A stretch of DNA of 17,491 nt from an uncultured bacterium (GTDB taxonomy: Bacteria > Cyanobacteriota > Vampirovibrionia > Gastranaerophilales > Gastranaerophilaceae). The notes beneath the pieces are model-generated. The model was not told where the DNA came from, ran no database searches, and was given only the letters and a program-made list of their open reading frames with translations. Shown piece by piece: positions 14,530 through 17,491 of this stretch. The position numbers and the translations under genes are program-made. Each line of letters starts with the position of its first letter. Position 1 is the first letter of the stretch. Where the stretch lies: NCBI GenBank assembly GCA_900551675.1, contig URXH01000033.1, positions 1-17,491 of the forward strand, written 5' to 3'.

Positions 14530-14758
14530 ATAAAGAACTCGGGTTTACTTTGAAAAGTTCTGAAATTTTGAGAAGCATATTCAGACTAATGCGTTCTTTG
14601 CAATTTTCTACCCTGCTTATAAATTCTCGAGAACAATTGAGTTTTTCAGCCATTTTTTCCTGAGAAATTTTTGCTTTTTGTCTCAGTTTTTTTATATTTT
14701 CAGCAATAATATTATGGTATTTATTTTCTTTTTTCTCCATATTTTCTATTAAAGCCAT
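14516..14758 (-). CDS. Small XRE-family helix-turn-helix regulator
   Basis: 80 residues, essentially one HTH_3/XRE domain (about residues 15-77): NIKKLRQKAKISQEKMAEKL, then the recognition helix region SREFISRVENC, then the ISLNMLLKISELFKVNPSSLF closing helices. It is a putative cytoplasmic DNA-binding regulator. The start at 14758 or Met7 (14740) cannot be separated, as neither has a good Shine-Dalgarno. It is divergent from the tuf/typA promoter, whose dyad lies 88 nt upstream of this start, and it converges with kdsB. The target is unknown; the dyad at 14846-14882 is a candidate operator only by position. Confidence 0.82.
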   Translation of the reverse strand: MALIENMEKKENKYHNIIAENIKKLRQKAKISQEKMAEKLNCSREFISRVENCKERISLNMLLKISELFKVNPSSLFKES

Positions 14759-14845
14759 ATCTTACAATTAAAGCTATGAAGAAATACATCACACTTTTGG
14801 CTATTTTTATTTAGCAGAGAAATTTTTCAAAATTTTTATAAAAGT

Positions 14846-14882
14846 ACTTGCATTTTTTGTGAAAATGTTGTAAAATGCAAGT
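14846..14882. promoter_or_regulatory. Strong tuf-type promoter embedded in a perfect 11-bp inverted repeat
   Basis: TTGCAT (14848-14853), 17 nt, TAAAAT (14871-14876) drives the plus strand. ACTTGCATTTT (14846-14856) and AAAATGCAAGT (14872-14882) are perfect inverted copies covering both promoter elements. By symmetry the minus strand carries TTGCAT and AAAAAT at the same spacing, so a weaker divergent promoter toward the XRE gene is possible. The stretch 14759-14845 shows nothing else convincing. Confidence 0.65.
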
Positions 14883-14920
14883 GCAATAAATAATTTACGT
14901 TATTAAATTTTAAAATAAAG

Positions 14921-14945
14921 TAGCTACGTTCGAAAAGAACGGCTA
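14921..14945 (+). promoter_or_regulatory. Leader hairpin before the EF-Tu-type start
   Basis: CGTTC (14927-14931) pairs with GAACG (14937-14941) around GAAAA, extended by TAGC/GCTA with a two-base bulge. It lies in the 5' leader 8 nt before the AAGGAGG (14954-14960) Shine-Dalgarno. Confidence 0.4.
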
Positions 14946-14968
14946 ACTAAAATAAGGAGGATTTTAAA

Positions 14969-16795
14969 ATGGCAAAAGCAAAATTTGAAAGAACAAAGCC
15001 ACACGTTAACATCGGTACTATCGGACACGTAGACCATGGAAAAACAACATTAGTAGATGCATTATTAAGACAAAGCCATGTATTTAGAGATAATGAACAA
15101 GTAGCAGAAAGAGTAATGGACTCAAACGACCAAGAAAAAGAAAGAGGAATAACAATATTAGCCAAAAATACAGCAGTTATGTTTAATGGAGTAAAAATTA
15201 ATATAGTTGACACTCCTGGACATGCTGATTTTGGTGGAGAAGTAGAAAGAGTTTTAAAAACAGTTGATGGAGTTTTACTATTAGTTGACGCATTTGAAGG
15301 AGCAATGCCACAAACAAGAGAAGTATTAAAAAAATCATTAGCAATGAATTTAAAACCAATTGTAGTAATAAACAAAATAGATAGACCTGGTGCAGAACCA
15401 CAAAAAGTATTAGATGAAGTAATGGAATTATTTATAGAGTTAGATGCAAATGATGATCAATTAGACTTCCCAGTAGTATATGCATCAGCAAAAAATGGAA
15501 TTGCAAAAATGAATTTGTCAGATGATTCTGATAACATTACTTGCATATTTGATACAATAATCGATAAGATTGAACCTCCAACATGTGATATGGATGGAAC
15601 AATGCAAATGTTAGTATCTAACATAGATTATGATGATTATTTAGGAAGAATTGCAATAGGAAGAATCGAACGTGGTAAAATAAAGAATGGAATGCCAGTT
15701 TCAATTTGTAAACAAGAAAAAAATACACAAGGAAAAATTGCTAAATTGTTCACATACATGGGATTAAAAAGAGTTGAAGTTGATGAAGTTGACGCCGGTG
15801 ATATAGTTGCTATATCAGGTATTCCAGATATCAGCATCGGAGATACAATTTGTGATTTAGCAAACCCAGAAAAAATACCATTTGTAAACATAGATGAACC
15901 AACAGTTTCTATGACATTTAGTGTAAACAATGGACCTTTTGCGGGACAAGAAGGAGAATTTGTTACATCAAGACACATCAGAGACAGATTATTCAAAGAG
16001 CTAGAAAGAAACGTAAGTTTACGTGTTAAGGAAACTGCTTCTCCAGATAGCTTCGAAGTTTGCGGACGTGGAGAATTACACTTATCTGTATTAATAGAAG
16101 AAATGAGAAGAGAAGGATACGAACTTCTAGTATCTCGTCCAAAGGTTATTTTCAAAGAGATTGATGGTGTAAAATGTGAGCCAATAGAGGACTTAGTTGT
16201 AAACGTACCAGACGATGCAATCGGAACAGTTATAGAAAAATTAGGAAGACGTAAAGCTGAAATGAAGAATATGGAACCAGCAGAAGCCGGACATACAAAA
16301 ATAGAATTTAAGATTCCAGCACGTGGATTAATTGGTTATAGAACAGAATTCTTAACAGATACAAAGGGAACTGGAACAATGAACTCAATATTCGATTGCT
16401 ATGAGCCATACAAAGGAGACATTCAAGCAAGAACAAGAGGAGTTTTAGTTGCATTCGAACAAGGAACATCAATCACTTATGGATTGTACAATGCTCAATT
16501 AAGAGGAGAATTATTCATAGGACCTGGTGTGGAAGTTTATGAAGGAATGATAGTTGGTATAAACTCTAGAAATGAAGATATTTCTATAAACGTTTGTAAA
16601 GAAAAACACCTTACAAACACAAGAGCTTCTGGATCTGATGATGCATTAAGATTGGTTCCACCAATTCAATTATCATTAGAAAAAGCAATAGAATTCATTG
16701 CAGAAGACGAACTTGTTGAAGTAACACCAAAAAATATTAGACTAAGAAAAGTAATATTAAACAACAAAGACAGAGAAAAAGCTGCAAGAAGATAG
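14969..16795 (+). CDS. typA: EF-Tu N-terminus joined to TypA/BipA GTPase (probable assembly chimera)
   Basis: 608 residues. Residues 1-18 (MAKAKFERTKPHVNIGTI) are the EF-Tu N-terminus; residues 19-28 (GHVDHGKTTL) occur in EF-Tu and nearly so in TypA; from Val29 (VDALLRQSHVFRDNEQVAER) to the end it is TypA/BipA: G1 GHVDHGKT, switch I with RGITI, G3 DTPGHADFGGEVERV, G4 NKIDR, domain II, and the C-terminal TypA domain (RGLIGYRTEFLTDTKGTG). TypA is a ribosome-associated GTPase used in stress and ribosome assembly. A normal TypA would begin with something like IRNIAIIAHVDHGKTT. Codon use changes with the join: TypA favours AGA, GGA, CCA, ACA and TTA, unlike the genes before it. Promoter and Shine-Dalgarno fit tuf. 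A contig mis-join is the likely explanation. Confidence 0.9.
   Translation: MAKAKFERTKPHVNIGTIGHVDHGKTTLVDALLRQSHVFRDNEQVAERVMDSNDQEKERGITILAKNTAVMFNGVKINIVDTPGHADFGGEVERVLKTVDGVLLLVDAFEGAMPQTREVLKKSLAMNLKPIVVINKIDRPGAEPQKVLDEVMELFIELDANDDQLDFPVVYASAKNGIAKMNLSDDSDNITCIFDTIIDKIEPPTCDMDGTMQMLVSNIDYDDYLGRIAIGRIERGKIKNGMPVSICKQEKNTQGKIAKLFTYMGLKRVEVDEVDAGDIVAISGIPDISIGDTICDLANPEKIPFVNIDEPTVSMTFSVNNGPFAGQEGEFVTSRHIRDRLFKELERNVSLRVKETASPDSFEVCGRGELHLSVLIEEMRREGYELLVSRPKVIFKEIDGVKCEPIEDLVVNVPDDAIGTVIEKLGRRKAEMKNMEPAEAGHTKIEFKIPARGLIGYRTEFLTDTKGTGTMNSIFDCYEPYKGDIQARTRGVLVAFEQGTSITYGLYNAQLRGELFIGPGVEVYEGMIVGINSRNEDISINVCKEKHLTNTRASGSDDALRLVPPIQLSLEKAIEFIAEDELVEVTPKNIRLRKVILNNKDREKAARR
15023..15052 (+). 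other. Junction zone between EF-Tu and TypA coding sequence
   Basis: Codons for GHVDHGKTTL, the stretch shared by the two GTPases, where the sequence changes identity. Upstream codons (AAC ATC GGT ACT ATC) have the style of a highly expressed tuf gene; downstream is TypA. Confidence 0.75.
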
Positions 16796-16798
16796 AAA

Positions 16799-16848
16799 AA
16801 TTGATTCTTTGAGAGAAAACAACTTCGCTCGAAGAATCAATTCTTTTT
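16799..16848 (+). terminator. Intrinsic terminator after typA
   Basis: AATTGATTCTT (16799-16809) and AAGAATCAATT (16832-16842) form a perfect 11-bp stem with a 22-nt loop, followed by CTTTTT. It begins 4 nt after the typA stop. Confidence 0.75.
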
Positions 16849-16881
16849 CGCCCCAAAAGGGGCGTCCCTATTGGGCGAAAA
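16844..16881. repeat. Overlapping alternative hairpins after the typA terminator
   Basis: CGCCCC-AAAA-GGGGCG (16849-16864) is a tight 6-bp hairpin. Alternatively TTTTCGCCC (16845-16853) pairs with GGGCGAAAA (16873-16881), which is followed by TTTT. The second can act as a back-up terminator; the two are mutually exclusive. Confidence 0.5.
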
Positions 16882-16920
16882 TTTTGTCGAATGATTCTTT
16901 TGGAAAATATAAAAACTTTA

Positions 16921-16948
16921 TTGCAAAAAAATGAAAATGTAGTATAAT
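16921..16948 (+). promoter_or_regulatory. Promoter upstream of the CYTH gene
   Basis: TTGCAA (16921-16926), 16 nt, TATAAT (16943-16948). Transcription should start near 16955, leaving a leader of about 95 or 190 nt, depending on the start codon used. Confidence 0.6.
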
Positions 16949-17063
16949 ATTTTTGTAAGTTTTTGATAATTTTACAATTTTATTAGTACAATTTTTCTTA
17001 TGTTTGTTACGGGACATGTTACACTAAATTAAAAGGAAGAACACCGCAAATGAAAATTGCAAA

Positions 17064-17094
17064 AAAAACAGGCATTCGTGAGATGCCTGTTTTT
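17064..17094 (+). terminator. Terminator-like hairpin between promoter and CYTH gene (attenuator or sRNA end)
   Basis: A-run plus ACAGGCAT and ATGCCTGT plus T-run: a perfect 12-bp stem (17064-17075 with 17083-17094), loop TCGTGAG, ending in five T. It stands between the promoter at 16921-16948 and the CYTH domain, so it could attenuate the gene or end an RNA of about 140 nt. It also lies in a frame (ATG 17050, with AAGGAAG upstream) that continues into the CYTH protein. Confidence 0.6.
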
Positions 17095-17145
17095 GCTAAA
17101 TTTGTAAAGGATTCAGATTTATATTATAAAGGGGAAAAAGTAAGA

Positions 17146-17491
17146 ATGAAAAATGAATATGAAATAACAGTATTAGATATAGATGTTATGGAAATTGAAA
17201 AAAAATTATTAGAGATTGGAGCTGTAAAAGAGGGCGAATTTTTTCAGAAAAGAAATTTATATAATTTTCACGAAGAATATAGAGGCCGATTTATTAGATT
17301 AAGGACAAATGGAACTAAAACGACATTAACAATTAAGGAAAAATCTGCTAAAAAAGAAATAGGTAGTGTAAAGGAATTAGAAGTGGAAGTGTCAGATTTT
17401 GAAAAAACCGATGAAATATTGAATATGTTAGGGTATGAACATAGTATGTACCAAGAAAACAAAAGAACTATATATAGATTAGGAAATATAG
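17146..17491 (+). CDS. CYTH-domain protein, 3' end outside window
   Basis: 115 residues are visible and the frame runs off the window. It begins MKNEYEITVLDIDVMEIEKK, the alternating charged strand that opens CYTH domains (class IV adenylate cyclase / thiamine triphosphatase / inorganic triphosphatase fold). The following strands carry the expected charged residues: FIRLRTNG, TLTIKEKS and VKELEVEVSD, which in the family line a tunnel for triphosphate and metal. The substrate is unknown. ATG 17146 is preferred because it starts directly at the domain and has AAAGGGG 11 nt upstream; ATG 17050, 32 codons earlier in the same frame, also has a Shine-Dalgarno, but its codons span the terminator-like hairpin. 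Codon use matches the typA part, so it likely belongs to the same, clostridia-like source. Confidence 0.8.
   Translation, partial: MKNEYEITVLDIDVMEIEKKLLEIGAVKEGEFFQKRNLYNFHEEYRGRFIRLRTNGTKTTLTIKEKSAKKEIGSVKELEVEVSDFEKTDEILNMLGYEHSMYQENKRTIYRLGNI

Noticed and set aside
14776..14814. 12-codon ORF MKKYITLLAIFI resembling a signal peptide start
   Set aside because: Too short, no ribosome site; chance in AT-rich DNA cannot be excluded.
15637..16155. 172-codon minus-strand ORF inside typA
   Set aside because: Antisense shadow produced by the biased codon use of typA.
1..17491. tRNA, rRNA, CRISPR array, transposase, integrase or toxin-antitoxin pair
   Set aside because: Looked for on both strands; no cloverleaf, regularly spaced repeat array or transposase motif was seen.

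Overview
The window is an AT-rich, densely coded bacterial stretch. Most of it (about 1-14,760, possibly to about 15,050) looks like a Gram-negative, gut-type member of Candidatus Melainabacteria / Vampirovibrionia, order Gastranaerophilales. The pointers are two prepilin-like proteins with the FTLAEVLITLGIIGVVAAMT N-terminus typical of that group, KdsB (an LPS/KDO pathway enzyme), class I KARI, YhaM-like, RecR/YbaB and AccD/AccA. The taxon is assigned from recognised protein style, not from a search.

Layout. 1-684: 3' part of a pseudopilin gene. 681-2885 (minus): a YhaM-like OB/HD nuclease followed by two tandem thymidylate-kinase-like P-loop proteins. 3064-4089 (minus): ilvC. 4191-4826 (plus): an orphan whose Thr/Cys/His spacing equals that of the CheD deamidase. 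4823-5812 (minus): a double GNAT-like protein, probably leaderless. 5881-7940: two tandem zinc-dependent MDR dehydrogenases. 7941-8389: a good promoter and Shine-Dalgarno site feeding a short broken ORF with a G10 tract, then a mosaic of dispersed inverted repeats that runs into a second pseudopilin gene (to 9145). 9148-10079 (minus): ybaB-recR. 10175-10951: a matrixin-type metalloprotease, probably leaderless. 11018-14529: accD-accA-prmA-kdsB, an operon combining fatty-acid synthesis entry, L11 methylation and KDO activation. 14516-14758 (minus): a small XRE regulator.

From 14846 onward a strong promoter lying in a perfect dyad drives an ORF that begins as EF-Tu (28 residues) and continues as a TypA/BipA GTPase with different, A-ending codon use. 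The switch lies inside the GHVDHGKTTL codons shared by both GTPases. The simplest reading is that the contig is chimeric there, and that typA plus the following CYTH-domain gene (17146-end) come from a clostridia-like genome. A tuf/typA recombinant is the less likely alternative.

I found no clear new multi-gene defence or mobile system. The most interesting items are the EF-Tu/TypA join; a short palindromic repeat family present in front of (and probably inside) a pilin gene and inserted in frame in prmA; the CheD-like orphan; the G10 tract whose length decides whether a good translation start is in frame with the pilin; and two predicted leaderless genes. All four convergent gene pairs overlap or nearly touch at their stop codons.
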